From: JAWXUT01 sp044426075
GTDB lineage: Bacteria > Bacillota > Clostridia > Christensenellales > DTU072
NCBI GenBank assembly: GCA_044426075.1
Contig: JAWXUT010000030.1
Coordinates: 1-16,407 of the forward strand
Reading direction: 5' to 3'
DNA length: 16,407 bases
Position 1 is the stretch's first letter, and each line of letters opens with the position of its first letter. A program made the position numbers and the translations under genes. This document shows positions 6,792 to 14,450 of this stretch, piece by piece. The notes beneath the pieces are model-generated. The model was not told where the DNA came from and did no database searches. It saw only the letters and a program-made list of their open reading frames with translations.

Positions 6792-7784
6792 TTAATCCTC
6801 TAAAAACTCTTTTATTTCCGACTGAGTGAAATTGGAACCCAGCGCTAGCATTGTTTTTATAAGCGTGTTTTCAATACTTTTACCCACACAAATAATGAGA
6901 TTGCTGTGGTTTTCAATTGCAGAAAAGCTTTCATATATCGCCTCTTCCGTGCTTGCGGAAGTTAAGATAATGTGGATATTTAAGTGTGCAATTTTGTTCA
7001 CAAACGCTAAAAATCCCGCTGTTGGCAAGGTGCCGCTGTGGTAAAGTTCTATTACAATCGCCTTGTGTTTGTTGGTTATGCTACTCACATACATATCAAA
7101 ATCCATAAATGCAAATGCTTTTATATACATAATATCGTTGTTTAATTTGCCCGTCAATTTATCATATAGCGCAATGCTTTTGGGTGCTTTGCGGGACAAA
7201 ATATTGCAGTTGTTGTATTCAAAATCACCACTTTTTAGCCATTTTGCATAATAACTGCCCCAAACACTGTCAACAATTCCGTCAATCTGGCGTGCTTGCA
7301 TAATGCGCGAACCACTATGAATCAATGCTTCTGCGCCATCATTTTTATAGGATACAAAAACGCCACTGTTTTTCTTCTGGCATATAAAATCCACGGCAGC
7401 TGTAAAATTGGCACTCGCGTTGCTGCGTGTGTCTTCAATTGGAAAAGCACTAGAAACCAACACTATTGGCTTGCCAATGTTTTGCAACATTGTATCTAAA
7501 TAATTAGCCGTATATGCCAGCGTGTCCGTTCCGTGCGTTACTATAATGCCGTCAAAATTATCGCAATCAATGCTCTTAATACATTGCAACAACTCTTCCG
7601 CATTTTGCGGCGCAATGTTCTCACTTAAAATGTTGTATGGCGAAAGCACATCTACCTCAATTGCATTGCTTCCCGCGTACAACTGCGCAATCTCATCTTT
7701 TTTGCAAGATACACTAATCACACCACCCCTAAGCGTGCTGCCTATTGTTCCACCAGTGGAAATCAAACAAATTCTATAATTCAA
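6792..7784 (-). CDS. ansA: L-asparaginase (type I-like, cytoplasmic)
   Basis: A 330-residue member of the bacterial asparaginase family, which hydrolyses asparagine to aspartate and ammonia. Signature 1 is STGGTIG (9-15) with the nucleophile Thr13. Signature 2 is GIIVTHGTDTLAYT (79-92), giving the second catalytic pair Thr86-Asp87. No signal peptide is present, so it should act in the cytoplasm. The catalytic Lys seen in classical enzymes around residue 160 is not obvious: the aligned stretch reads HSGSRIMQARQID. The TTG start is forced, since a TAA triplet sits directly before it in frame, no ATG lies before the first catalytic motif, and AGAGGTG is just upstream. The preceding gene ends 51 bp away, so the two may be co-transcribed. 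The symbol is by family resemblance. Confidence 0.85.
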   Translation of the reverse strand: MNYRICLISTGGTIGSTLRGGVISVSCKKDEIAQLYAGSNAIEVDVLSPYNILSENIAPQNAEELLQCIKSIDCDNFDGIIVTHGTDTLAYTANYLDTMLQNIGKPIVLVSSAFPIEDTRSNASANFTAAVDFICQKKNSGVFVSYKNDGAEALIHSGSRIMQARQIDGIVDSVWGSYYAKWLKSGDFEYNNCNILSRKAPKSIALYDKLTGKLNNDIMYIKAFAFMDFDMYVSSITNKHKAIVIELYHSGTLPTAGFLAFVNKIAHLNIHIILTSASTEEAIYESFSAIENHSNLIICVGKSIENTLIKTMLALGSNFTQSEIKEFLED

Positions 7785-7835
7785 TTAACACCTCTAATTC
7801 AAATTTTAAAATGCGCTGCCCCTTCATTTTCTCCG

Positions 7836-8417
7836 TTACTCTTGGTTTTCTGTATTGTTTATCGCCTCTGAATCATCACAAATGCTATCTTTTAATAACG
7901 CCAACACCAGCTGTTGCCCCTCTTGATTAAATTTCACCATTAAAAAATGACCTCTTTCATTGGTACCCTCAACATTGTAAATGCCTAAATCCTTTGCATC
8001 CTCTGTAGCCATAAATTTAGGTGTTGGTGTCACTGTATTTTCTGTAAAAATGCAATTGTCTTGCAATATTTGCGCAGCTCGTTTATAGCTGCATTTGCCC
8101 ATATCTTCTCGCATTGCAAACAGCTGCCTCAAAATGACAGAAAGGCTAACGGGATATGCATAGTAATGGAAATTCTTTATATCCTCATCAGTAACAGACC
8201 ACACCAACTTTCTATTTTTCTTCTTCCTAGATTTTGGCTCTTTGTCGCCATCAATTAGTTCGCCCAACTTGTTTTCTATATAAAAAAAGCATCTAATAAT
8301 TTTTGCTTCATTTAACAAACTATCATCTAAAACTTCGCTATCATCCAACGGATTGATGCCATTTGCAAGCTTGTTAATGTACATTTTTGCCCTTTTAAGC
8401 AACTCTAAATCTTCCAT
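7836..8417 (-). CDS. Conserved Clostridial hypothetical protein (LLKRAKMYINKLANGINPLDD family)
   Basis: 193 soluble residues. I recognise the N-terminal signature LLKRAKMYINKLANGINPLDD followed by IRCFFYIENKL as typical of a hypothetical protein common in Clostridia; no function is known to me. After a Lys-rich linker (~60-70), a helical middle part (ITDED-like start, then SVILRQLFAM and KRAAQILQD) looks like a winged-helix or small nucleic-acid-binding fold, but this is a guess. The C-terminus is acidic. The ATG at 8417 was chosen: GGGAGAT lies just upstream, the family begins near this Met, and the longer frame up to 8468 starts inside the -10 box at 8467-8472. It is probably co-transcribed with the asparaginase gene. 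Confidence 0.72.
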   Translation of the reverse strand: MEDLELLKRAKMYINKLANGINPLDDSEVLDDSLLNEAKIIRCFFYIENKLGELIDGDKEPKSRKKKNRKLVWSVTDEDIKNFHYYAYPVSLSVILRQLFAMREDMGKCSYKRAAQILQDNCIFTENTVTPTPKFMATEDAKDLGIYNVEGTNERGHFLMVKFNQEGQQLVLALLKDSICDDSEAINNTENQE

Positions 8418-8466
8418 AATATCTCCCATTTTCTTTGTTTTTATACATGAATCAACATATATTCTC

Positions 8467-8472
8467 ATTATA
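8467..8472 (-). promoter_or_regulatory. -10 box for the 8417 gene
   Basis: On the minus strand TATAAT with a G-A before it. No good -35 is visible at 16-18 bp. The implied leader is about 43 nt. The box overlaps the start of the longer ORF and therefore supports the downstream start. Confidence 0.45.
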
Positions 8473-8568
8473 TCACAGCCACTAATAAAATGGAATAACT
8501 AAATTAACTTTTGGGTGTGTTTTTCATTTGATCGCATTGCAAATTCTTTATTTATCTGTCTAATTTAT

Positions 8569-9423
8569 TTATTCATCAAGCATTTTATTTTTAGTTGCTC
8601 GCATTTTATTTAGCTGTTGCCTTTCAACTTCTGTTATGCTTTTTTGGGGGGTTGGCATATCTTCTGGCATTGTGCCACCTGTTTGTTTTATTGCATCTCG
8701 AACTATTTTGCCAACTTCAAAATGCGCATCCATTGCATTGTTTGCACCTTGAATATTCTCATTCTTAATCTTTTCATCAGCTTGAGATATCCTAAATAAA
8801 TTTGCAACAAGTTCACTACTTGTCATAAAATCTAATATTTTTTCTTTAGGCTCTAATCCTTTTCTGCTATGAATATCTTGCACCGTTTCGCCACCATACA
8901 ATCCCATATATCCAGCATTTTGAAAATTTGCGAACTCTTCATTTGTTATAACACCAGCATTATGTGCGGTTTCTGCTAACATTTGATTCCATTGTTTTAT
9001 GTCACCTCTAACTACCAATCTTTTGTTATCTTCATCTAATTGATTAAAATATTCAGCAACTTCGGCACGCCTTGTTTGAATAGCAAAATAAGTTTGTCCC
9101 AACGCAATAACTTCTTTTCGTGGATCACCATTTTGCACTATTAAATAGCACGCATAACGTGTAAGTTTGTAATCCAGCACCTCTCTTTTTCCGCCCTTGC
9201 CATGTTCTATCAATTTGTTGACCTCAACAAATTGATCAGCAATTACAAAACCACTGTTTTTGCAAGCAAGCATAGCTCTTTCTATTACTTTGAAAAAATT
9301 TCTCCACTCACTGTATTCCAAAACGCTTTGTAATTCTCTTGCGAGCCAATACTCGTTACCATTATCATCGATATGTTTTACTTCTTCAAATATTGAATAT
9401 TCTTTTGCTTGTAGATTAGACAT
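8569..9423 (-). CDS. dinD: DNA damage-inducible protein D-like (DinD)
   Basis: A 284-residue protein matching the DinD family. It has an N-terminal BRO-N-like part with YWLARELQSVLEYSEWRNF (25-43) and a central KLTRYACYLIVQNGDPRKEV (86-105), followed by LGQTYFAIQTRRAE. Helical C-terminal regions contain the family's GYMGLYGG and a charged tail. E. coli DinD is SOS-induced and inhibits RecA-driven strand exchange; whether that holds here is unknown. AGGGAGG precedes the ATG. The promoter at 9458-9486 has no recognisable Firmicute LexA box (CGAAC-N4-GTTCG), so SOS control is not visible. Such genes often travel with phage or mobile DNA, and a KilA-N relative lies at 14790. Confidence 0.87.
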   Translation of the reverse strand: MSNLQAKEYSIFEEVKHIDDNGNEYWLARELQSVLEYSEWRNFFKVIERAMLACKNSGFVIADQFVEVNKLIEHGKGGKREVLDYKLTRYACYLIVQNGDPRKEVIALGQTYFAIQTRRAEVAEYFNQLDEDNKRLVVRGDIKQWNQMLAETAHNAGVITNEEFANFQNAGYMGLYGGETVQDIHSRKGLEPKEKILDFMTSSELVANLFRISQADEKIKNENIQGANNAMDAHFEVGKIVRDAIKQTGGTMPEDMPTPQKSITEVERQQLNKMRATKNKMLDE

Positions 9424-9457
9424 TTGTTCCTCCCTAGTGCCATAGTCGTATATATAT

Positions 9458-9486
9458 ATTATACCATTTTATTGTTTAAAAGTCAA
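9458..9486 (-). promoter_or_regulatory. Promoter of dinD
   Basis: On the minus strand: -35 TTGACT (9481-9486), 17-bp spacer, -10 TATAAT (9458-9463), about 35 nt before the ATG. Confidence 0.72.
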
Positions 9487-9525
9487 ATCTACCATTTTTA
9501 CATTGACGATATTCTGGAGCACAAC

Positions 9526-9553
9526 AAAAAAGCAACACCGTTACATGTTGCTC
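9526..9553 (-). terminator. Terminator of the acyltransferase/small-ORF operon
   Basis: On the minus strand: stem AGCAACA (from 9552) with TGTTGCT (to 9531), 8-nt loop, then six T. A near-identical hairpin lies at 15698-15723. Both sit about 100 bp before the start of a BRO/KilA-type gene. Confidence 0.8.
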
Positions 9554-9585
9554 TAATTTGCTAATTATGTTGCTAAAGCTGCTAT

Positions 9586-9723
9586 TTAAAAATAAAATAC
9601 CTTTTTTAGATTGCTTGCAAATGTTGCTCTAACTTCTTTTATTGCGGAAATTCTCTTGCTGTAGCCACAACTAAAAAAGTTGTTTGATGCTGTGTTGCTT
9701 ATTGCTGTTAACATTGTTTTCAT
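9586..9723 (-). CDS. Small ORF (45 residues) coupled to the acyltransferase gene
   Basis: An ATG at 9723 lies seven bases after the TGA of the acyltransferase gene. GGAGTGA, overlapping that stop, provides a Shine-Dalgarno motif at suitable distance. The 45-residue product begins MKTMLTAISNTASNN and ends ASNLKKVFYF. It is basic, has a single Cys in FFSCGYSKR, and shows no signal peptide or clear membrane helix. The terminator at 9526-9553 follows the TAA by about 35 bp, which fits a genuine last cistron. I recognise no family. Possibilities are a substrate or precursor peptide for the neighbouring enzyme, a small regulator, or a chance ORF. Confidence 0.5.
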   Translation of the reverse strand: MKTMLTAISNTASNNFFSCGYSKRISAIKEVRATFASNLKKVFYF

Positions 9724-9730
9724 AATTCTA

Positions 9731-11041
9731 TCACTCCATATTGTTTTCTATTGTTGGCTTAATGCCATATTGTGCTAATCGTGATAGCAGTGCTGTTTCT
9801 AGCGGAGAATCCACTATATGTTTGCAAAAACTCATCACATAATTGTTGTTGTAACTTATTGCGGTGCAGGCATAGTTGTTTAACTTTGGTGCGCCAATAA
9901 CCATTTCATATCTATTTATATGTGGCTGAAACTCTTTAGGCGCTTCTACTCTACCCAATGCACTAAACACTGTTGAAATTATCCTATCGCTAAATAATTC
10001 AAATGCTATGTTCATTCCGAATGTTTTAATTGGTCTTGGGATTAGTCTTAGGAATAAATTGCTCTCATCCCTTACATTTGCATTGATATTACGCATTAAA
10101 TAGTCTTTATCTGTACCTTGCCTTATGCCGTTTTGCACTATTGATATTGCATCTTCTACTGAATATCCGCCCTCTCTGTGCGGCATCTTTATATGAGTGA
10201 AATAAGCAAAGTTTCTTATGGTTTTGGATGCAAATATCTTGCGAAGATTTATTGGCAATTCGATAACTGCGGATAATTTACTTTTAGATTGTTCTTTTAA
10301 ATCATATATCGCTAGCAACAAATTAGCCGATAAAAATTGCGTTATACTGCTATGATATTTAAGCCCAATTTCTTTAAGTTGTTTTTCATCCATAACAAAA
10401 GATACAACATTGCTAGACCCTTTTTCTTCTTTGGTTCCTTTAATATAAAAACATCTTCTTCCGCTACGTGTGCTACATTCTTTTAAATCCGCAACCCTTA
10501 AAAATGTGTCTTCAACTTCATTTTCCGTGGGCTTGTCTCTATGATTTAACGCCAAGCTGTTGCCATATGTTATGTTTATATTCTTAAGTTCAAGATACCT
10601 TGCAACTATACTATTTAAAAAGATTAACCCACCCGTTCCGTCGGATAGTGCATGGAACATCTCTATTGCTATCCTATATCTATAGTGCGTAATCCTAACT
10701 AAATGCCCGCCGCTGCTCAAATTAAACGGCATACATGGTGAATTTTGATCAAATGTAACCGTAGGTGTGCGGTCTAACTGCTGCAAATAGAACCAAAACA
10801 TACCCTTTTTTAATGTCACATTATATGTTGGGAACCTATCCATTACATCATCAACCGCCTTTTGCAATATAGCAATATCAACAAGTTCATTCATTATTGC
10901 GGTGACTCTAAATACAGCATTCCACTTATTTGTTCCACTAGCAGGATATATCTTACCTGCATTATCAATTTTGAACCAATCTTTGCCTAACACTGCTGTT
11001 TTTTCTGCCTGTTCATTTGTAATAATAGCATCTTTGCTCAA
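9731..11041 (-). CDS. Condensation-domain-like acyltransferase ('alcohol acetyltransferase' family)
   Basis: A 436-residue soluble protein of the CoA-dependent acyltransferase/condensation superfamily. The opening (WFKIDNAGKIYPASGTNKW, 22-40) followed by FRVTAIMNELVD is typical of Clostridial proteins annotated as alcohol acetyltransferase. HALSDG (130-135) is the HxxxDG active-site motif, with His130 as the general base. PINLRK (~278) and NFAYFTH resemble the later conserved strand and tunnel region. It probably transfers an acyl group from CoA or a carrier onto an alcohol or amine; the substrate is unknown. The TTG start is supported by AGAGGTT just upstream and the absence of a nearby ATG. 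Promoter and shared upstream module lie at 11117-11243, and the 45-residue ORF follows directly. Confidence 0.82.
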   Translation of the reverse strand: MSKDAIITNEQAEKTAVLGKDWFKIDNAGKIYPASGTNKWNAVFRVTAIMNELVDIAILQKAVDDVMDRFPTYNVTLKKGMFWFYLQQLDRTPTVTFDQNSPCMPFNLSSGGHLVRITHYRYRIAIEMFHALSDGTGGLIFLNSIVARYLELKNINITYGNSLALNHRDKPTENEVEDTFLRVADLKECSTRSGRRCFYIKGTKEEKGSSNVVSFVMDEKQLKEIGLKYHSSITQFLSANLLLAIYDLKEQSKSKLSAVIELPINLRKIFASKTIRNFAYFTHIKMPHREGGYSVEDAISIVQNGIRQGTDKDYLMRNINANVRDESNLFLRLIPRPIKTFGMNIAFELFSDRIISTVFSALGRVEAPKEFQPHINRYEMVIGAPKLNNYACTAISYNNNYVMSFCKHIVDSPLETALLSRLAQYGIKPTIENNME

Positions 11042-11085
11042 TCTAAACCTCTTTGTTTATAGTACATATAGTATTGTGTTAAGTT

Positions 11086-11110
11086 AAATACCTTATCTGT
11101 TTAGGTACTT
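11086..11110 (-). promoter_or_regulatory. Stem-loop at the 5' end of the acyltransferase mRNA
   Basis: On the minus strand AAGTACCT (from 11110) pairs with AGGTATTT (to 11086), with one G-U pair and a 9-nt loop. It begins at or next to the predicted transcription start. It could be an mRNA-stabilising hairpin or, as DNA, a repressor site. Confidence 0.4.
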
Positions 11111-11116
11111 GCCTAG

Positions 11117-11145
11117 ATTATACACCATTAGTATATGACTGTCAA
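11117..11145 (-). promoter_or_regulatory. Promoter of the acyltransferase operon
   Basis: On the minus strand: -35 TTGACA (11140-11145), 17-bp spacer, -10 TATAAT (11117-11122), both perfect consensus. The predicted leader is ~70 nt, the same as for the methyltransferase operon. Confidence 0.85.
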
Positions 11146-11180
11146 GCATTTTTGTTTACAATTAATTAAATTAAAATTTC

Positions 11181-11243
11181 TGGTAAGTTGAAAATTTAAT
11201 TACAAAAAGTTAATCCTTATTTGTTGCACTTGCTTTGTTAATC
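11181..11243. repeat. Shared upstream promoter module, copy A
   Basis: About 85% identical over ~60 bp to 14515-14579, with an exact 20-bp core (AAAGTTAATCCTTATTTGTT on the plus strand, allowing for the centre). Its near edge is 36 bp from the -35 box of the acyltransferase promoter, the same distance as for copy B. The rest of 11146-11528 holds only the lipoprotein promoter, AT-rich sequence and a short G/C-richer stretch at 11371-11397. Confidence 0.75.
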
Positions 11244-11334
11244 CCAAACATAATCATTATATATGTATTTTGCCAGAATAAAAATGCTAAATTTATCTAA
11301 AAAGCTTCTTCATAACATAAAAGAGCTAATGTGC

Positions 11335-11363
11335 TTGACAATAAACATTTACAATGATATATT
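11335..11363 (+). promoter_or_regulatory. Promoter upstream of the lone lipoprotein gene
   Basis: -35 TTGACA (11335-11340), 17-bp spacer, -10 TATATT (11358-11363). The transcript would have a ~165-nt leader containing an AGTATA/TATACT dyad (11415-11431) and an unused AAGGAG at 11473-11478. A weaker second promoter (TTGACT 11491-11496, 16 bp, TACTAA) is nearer the gene. Confidence 0.6.
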
Positions 11364-11537
11364 GTTTGTAGGAAGCGGGGAACAAGCGCACGCAGCGAAT
11401 TTTCTTTTTAGCTTAGTATAGTATATATACTTGGTTCTGCTTTTAATTGTACAAAACTAAATATTAATAAACAAGGAGCAAGCTTCAACATTGACTTTTT
11501 TTAGTTATGTCATACTAATGTTGCGGTAGTGGGTAAA

Positions 11538-12005
11538 ATGAAAAAACTTAAATTTCTAGCAATTTTTCTTGTATTGACACTAGCAATGACTTCTATCTTT
11601 GCAGGGTGCAGTCTTTCTTACAGCCAAAGTGATGTAGCATACTATTTCTCTAGCAGTTCAGAGGAACTTATTGCCTATGATGAAGCCAGCAGCAATCTCG
11701 ACACAGCGGGTTACTACTATTACTTCACATCAGATATTGATGCAACAATTACTATCGATATCAGAATACAGCTTTCAAGCTACCAAGCACTTTATTTCTA
11801 CCTAAACGGCGAACAAATTAAATCAGATACACCAACCGGTGCATACACACACAAATACGCAGACTTAACACTTGCTAAAGGCGATAAACTTACCTTCCAC
11901 GTATTTGCAACAAACTCTTTTTATGCGCTAGAGGATGCCACAGACCTACAATATTTTGTTATTGATAGCTATGTTCTAACTGAACTATCATCACTTCAAA
12001 ACTAA
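11538..12005 (+). CDS. Small secreted lipoprotein, unknown function
   Basis: 155 residues from the ATG at 11538. Basic start MKKLKF, hydrophobic core, and lipobox FAGC with the lipidated Cys at 24. The mature part is Ser/Tyr-rich (VAYYFSSSSEEL, AGYYYYFTSD), followed by a beta-rich region (ATITIDIRIQL, ALYFYLNGEQI, KGDKLTFHVFATNS) that reads like a small beta-sandwich or carbohydrate-binding-type domain, though I cannot assign one. The in-frame GTG at 11529 is less likely than the ATG; neither has a good ribosome site, while a strong AAGGAG is stranded 60 bases upstream. It stands alone between two minus-strand operons and ends at a bidirectional terminator. Confidence 0.75.
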   Translation: MKKLKFLAIFLVLTLAMTSIFAGCSLSYSQSDVAYYFSSSSEELIAYDEASSNLDTAGYYYYFTSDIDATITIDIRIQLSSYQALYFYLNGEQIKSDTPTGAYTHKYADLTLAKGDKLTFHVFATNSFYALEDATDLQYFVIDSYVLTELSSLQN

Positions 12006-12051
12006 TATCCATATAAATAATATCTGGATTTAGCAACTAATATTTATATTT

Positions 12052-12080
12052 AAAACAGTGATCATTCGGCCACTGTTTTT
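12052..12080 (+). terminator. Bidirectional terminator between lipoprotein gene and methyltransferase operon
   Basis: AAAACAGTG (12052-12060) pairs with CACTGTTTT (12071-12079), 10-nt loop, followed by a T run. A-tract and T-tract at both sides let it also end minus-strand transcripts from 12251. Confidence 0.8.
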
Positions 12081-12194
12081 TATATTAATTATTTATGATT
12101 TAGATACAATGATATCCTTCTATTTAAACTACTATTTAATAGGCTGATTTTGATATTCGCTCATCAGACTGCAAGTCGGACTTGAGCCACAAAA

Positions 12195-12250
12195 AATTGT
12201 TGTGTTTAAAGGACAAATCGCTGCGATTGATTTTATTAGGATCTATAAAT
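12195..12250. repeat. Repeat R2, copy a (downstream of methyltransferase operon)
   Basis: Shares an exact 17-mer, TGTGTTTAAAGGACAAA (12201-12217), with 14730-14746. Both copies continue with weaker similarity (GCTG..., TTTTAT..., GATC, CTATAAAT) right up to the stop codon of the gene that follows (12251 and 14790). Next to it lie two short dyads: CAAGTC-G-GACTTG (12172-12184) and AATCGC-T-GCGATT (12216-12228). Confidence 0.6.
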
Positions 12251-13054
12251 TTATATTACTTTTGCATAAAAGACTACTGCTCTTTTTTTATTGTCTACAA
12301 CCCTCATTGCAATGCGTGTGTATAGCTTTAATTTTTTTAATGTTTTGCGTGCTTCGGTGAAAAATGGTTTTTGCTCGATAAAAGTAATATTTTCTTGTTC
12401 GCAAAATTCTTTGCCATCATTTACATAAAAATACATCATTGCGCTAGTGTTGCCCGTTTTTTGCACATACTTTTGAGCGTACATTATGCCCTCTTCGTTT
12501 GTAGCATCAAAAAGTAGCTCAGCATTTGCAAACTTCAATTTTATATCTGCTATAAACTTGCTAACATCGGCTGGCTGAAAATATTGAAAAACGCCTGATG
12601 CCACTAATAGCACTGGCTTATCTTTTGGCACTTTGTTTGTCCACTCAAAATCCATAATATCATATGGTAAGAATATCTCGTTGTCTGCTTCGCCCAATAG
12701 TTGTTGCCTTGAAGCGATAACATTTGAAAAGTCTAGCCCATAAAAAGTGCATTTTTTGTCAGCTAAACGATAGTTCATAGTCTCAAGCCCAACACCAAGG
12801 TTGACTACTACGCCACCTTTGTTGTCTTGCAAAAACTTTGCCACAATCTTATCCATTACACTGTATCTTGCAACGGAAGCTAGCATTGTGTACTCGGAAC
12901 TTTTTTCGTTGACAGCAGTGACTTGTGGTAATTCTTTTAACTCTAACGACTTTTTGTCATAAAAGTATTGTGGGAATCTTATGCAGCCCTCTACCCGTGC
13001 TGCTAGTGGTATAAAAAGTGTATCATCTACTCCACTAAATTTTTCATTACTCAT
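12251..13054 (-). CDS. LCMT-like class I SAM-dependent O-methyltransferase
   Basis: 267 residues resembling the leucine carboxyl methyltransferase/Ppm1 family (PF04072). GVDDTLFIPLAARVE (8-22) is followed by FPQYFYD. SSEYTMLASVARYSVMD (52-68) contains the Arg expected to bind the SAM carboxylate. The motif I loop is VVNLGVGLETMNYRL (83-97), then YGLDFSNVI (acidic ribose ligand) and VASGVFQYF (151-159). Bacterial members methylate carboxyl or hydroxyl groups of small molecules; the substrate here is unknown. AAAGGAG lies ahead of the ATG. It is the last gene of the three-gene operon, 27 bp after the second methyltransferase. Confidence 0.85.
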   Translation of the reverse strand: MSNEKFSGVDDTLFIPLAARVEGCIRFPQYFYDKKSLELKELPQVTAVNEKSSEYTMLASVARYSVMDKIVAKFLQDNKGGVVVNLGVGLETMNYRLADKKCTFYGLDFSNVIASRQQLLGEADNEIFLPYDIMDFEWTNKVPKDKPVLLVASGVFQYFQPADVSKFIADIKLKFANAELLFDATNEEGIMYAQKYVQKTGNTSAMMYFYVNDGKEFCEQENITFIEQKPFFTEARKTLKKLKLYTRIAMRVVDNKKRAVVFYAKVI

Positions 13055-13081
13055 TTTACTAGTTCTCCTTTTATTTTATTG

Positions 13082-13696
13082 TCAAATATTAACTTTTTTT
13101 GCCACTAACACGCACTCTACGAGTGGCTTTGCCATAATATTTTCACATTTTACGACATCAAAACTATTATTTTTTACAAAGTTAGATAACTCAACACTTG
13201 TCCAATTATTATAAGTTTTGAACCCTATCAAATTAAGAATAAACATTCTTAGCTTTGACGGTTGTTGGTCTATGACAAATGTCGGAGCAATAAGCAATCC
13301 ATTCGGTTTTAGCACACGGCTAATTTCTGCTAGAGCCTTGGCTGGGTCTGGCATACAGTGAAGTGCATTAGCAACAACTACAACATCGAAACTGCCACTA
13401 TCGTAGCATAATTGCGTGGCATCTGCAAGTTCAAAATTTACCATACTATCGCTATTTTTTGCGATACAATGCTTTATCATCTCACTAGAAAAATCGGTTG
13501 CCGTGTAACTATCTACATATTGACAAAGGTTGAATGTGAACTGCCCCGTGCCACAAGCAAGCTCTAACACTCTGCTATCTTTGGATAAATATTGACCAAT
13601 TAACTTGCTCGCCTCATCGTAAGTATCTTGATTATTTCGCATAAACTTACCATACTTTGGTGCGACTTTATTCCAAAACTGACGCCTCGATTTCAT
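13082..13696 (-). CDS. Class I SAM-dependent methyltransferase (Methyltransf_11 type)
   Basis: 204 residues. Motif I is VLELACGTGQFTFNL (43-57), the acidic post-II residue lies in TATDFSSEMI (65-74), FELADATQL (88-96) is the adenine-binding stretch, and FDVVVVANALHCMPDPAKAL (103-122) with VLKPNGLL completes the fold. The N-terminal RRQFWNKVAPKYGKFM is the usual lead-in for small-molecule methyltransferases such as UbiE/phospholipid types. The substrate is unknown. The start follows TAGGAGG. It sits 18 bp after the membrane protein gene and 27 bp before the LCMT-like gene, so all three should be one transcript. Confidence 0.87.
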   Translation of the reverse strand: MKSRRQFWNKVAPKYGKFMRNNQDTYDEASKLIGQYLSKDSRVLELACGTGQFTFNLCQYVDSYTATDFSSEMIKHCIAKNSDSMVNFELADATQLCYDSGSFDVVVVANALHCMPDPAKALAEISRVLKPNGLLIAPTFVIDQQPSKLRMFILNLIGFKTYNNWTSVELSNFVKNNSFDVVKCENIMAKPLVECVLVAKKVNI

Positions 13697-13714
13697 AACG
13701 ATATTGCCTCCTAA

Positions 13715-14374
13715 TTATAACAATGCTATAATACATAATACGCCGTACATAGCTAGCCCCATACTTGGCATAATAATACCAGGTAGTTCATAGAAAACCT
13801 TGTTGCATACTAGCCTTAGCATTACGCCAATTATCAAAAACACCAATGGATTTAATATAACGCACCACATAGGCACTGCAAGATACTGCAAACATATACT
13901 AACTATAACCAGTATTGATGTAACAACAATTAGTATCAAATACATAAACATGAATGGTACTTTGATAGCATCCCATTTGTGATATACTATCTTCTCTGCC
14001 ACATCGCTACCAGCAAGGTCTCGAGCCTTGAGATAAATTATTGGCACTAGGCAAATACTAGCGTGGATAAAGAACCCACCTACACCACCTACTACAACAG
14101 CAATTAGCAAAAAATTACCCATAAATGCTGAACTTTCTGCCACTATATTCGCAAGTGTAATGCCACCTAACACAGTCATAGGAACGCCAAAGGTAGCAAG
14201 CAAAATAGACAGTCTGAACCTCCATGGCGACATTTTGTCCCAATTGCTGTTGATAAATTTTGGTTCTGCCCCACTCTCAACATTGTCTCTGCCCTTGAGG
14301 TCTATAAAAATATCACCAATTGCACATAACAATCCACCTATTATTCCTATTATTGAAAATATTATATTTGTCAT
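13715..14374 (-). CDS. Multi-pass membrane protein, DUF6796-like
   Basis: 219 residues with about six membrane helices (~5-25, 55-78, 86-112, 140-163, 168-190, 198-219). An N-terminal GDIFIDLKGRD (20-30) and NWDKMSPWRF (44-53) match a family I recall as DUF6796 in Clostridia; no function is known. The ATG at 14374 was chosen because AAGGGTG lies just upstream, while the longer frame to 14479 begins inside the -35 box and runs through the -10 of the promoter. It is the first gene of an operon with two methyltransferases, suggesting a role in export or membrane anchoring of their product, which is inference. Confidence 0.75.
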   Translation of the reverse strand: MTNIIFSIIGIIGGLLCAIGDIFIDLKGRDNVESGAEPKFINSNWDKMSPWRFRLSILLATFGVPMTVLGGITLANIVAESSAFMGNFLLIAVVVGGVGGFFIHASICLVPIIYLKARDLAGSDVAEKIVYHKWDAIKVPFMFMYLILIVVTSILVIVSICLQYLAVPMWCVILNPLVFLIIGVMLRLVCNKVFYELPGIIMPSMGLAMYGVLCIIALL

Positions 14375-14450
14375 TATTTCACCCTTATTTGTGCTATATT
14401 TTATCGCCACACCACCTAAATTATTACTTAATGATGTTCTTGTCACAATA

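Noticed and set aside
8418..8468. 17-residue N-terminal extension of the 8417 gene
   Set aside because: Its start lies in the -10 box; the downstream ATG has GGGAGAT and fits the family start.
9424..9520. LexA/SOS box upstream of dinD
   Set aside because: No CGAAC-N4-GTTCG or close variant was found on either strand.
11197..11260. Short minus-strand frame ending NKASATNKD in module A, echoed as NKVSPTNKD in module B
   Set aside because: Within the shared frame the differences fall at first and second codon positions, not third, so the module is conserved as DNA and not as a peptide.
11371..11402. G/C-richer leader segment as a structured ncRNA or riboswitch
   Set aside because: No stable extended pairing or known aptamer motif could be traced by eye.
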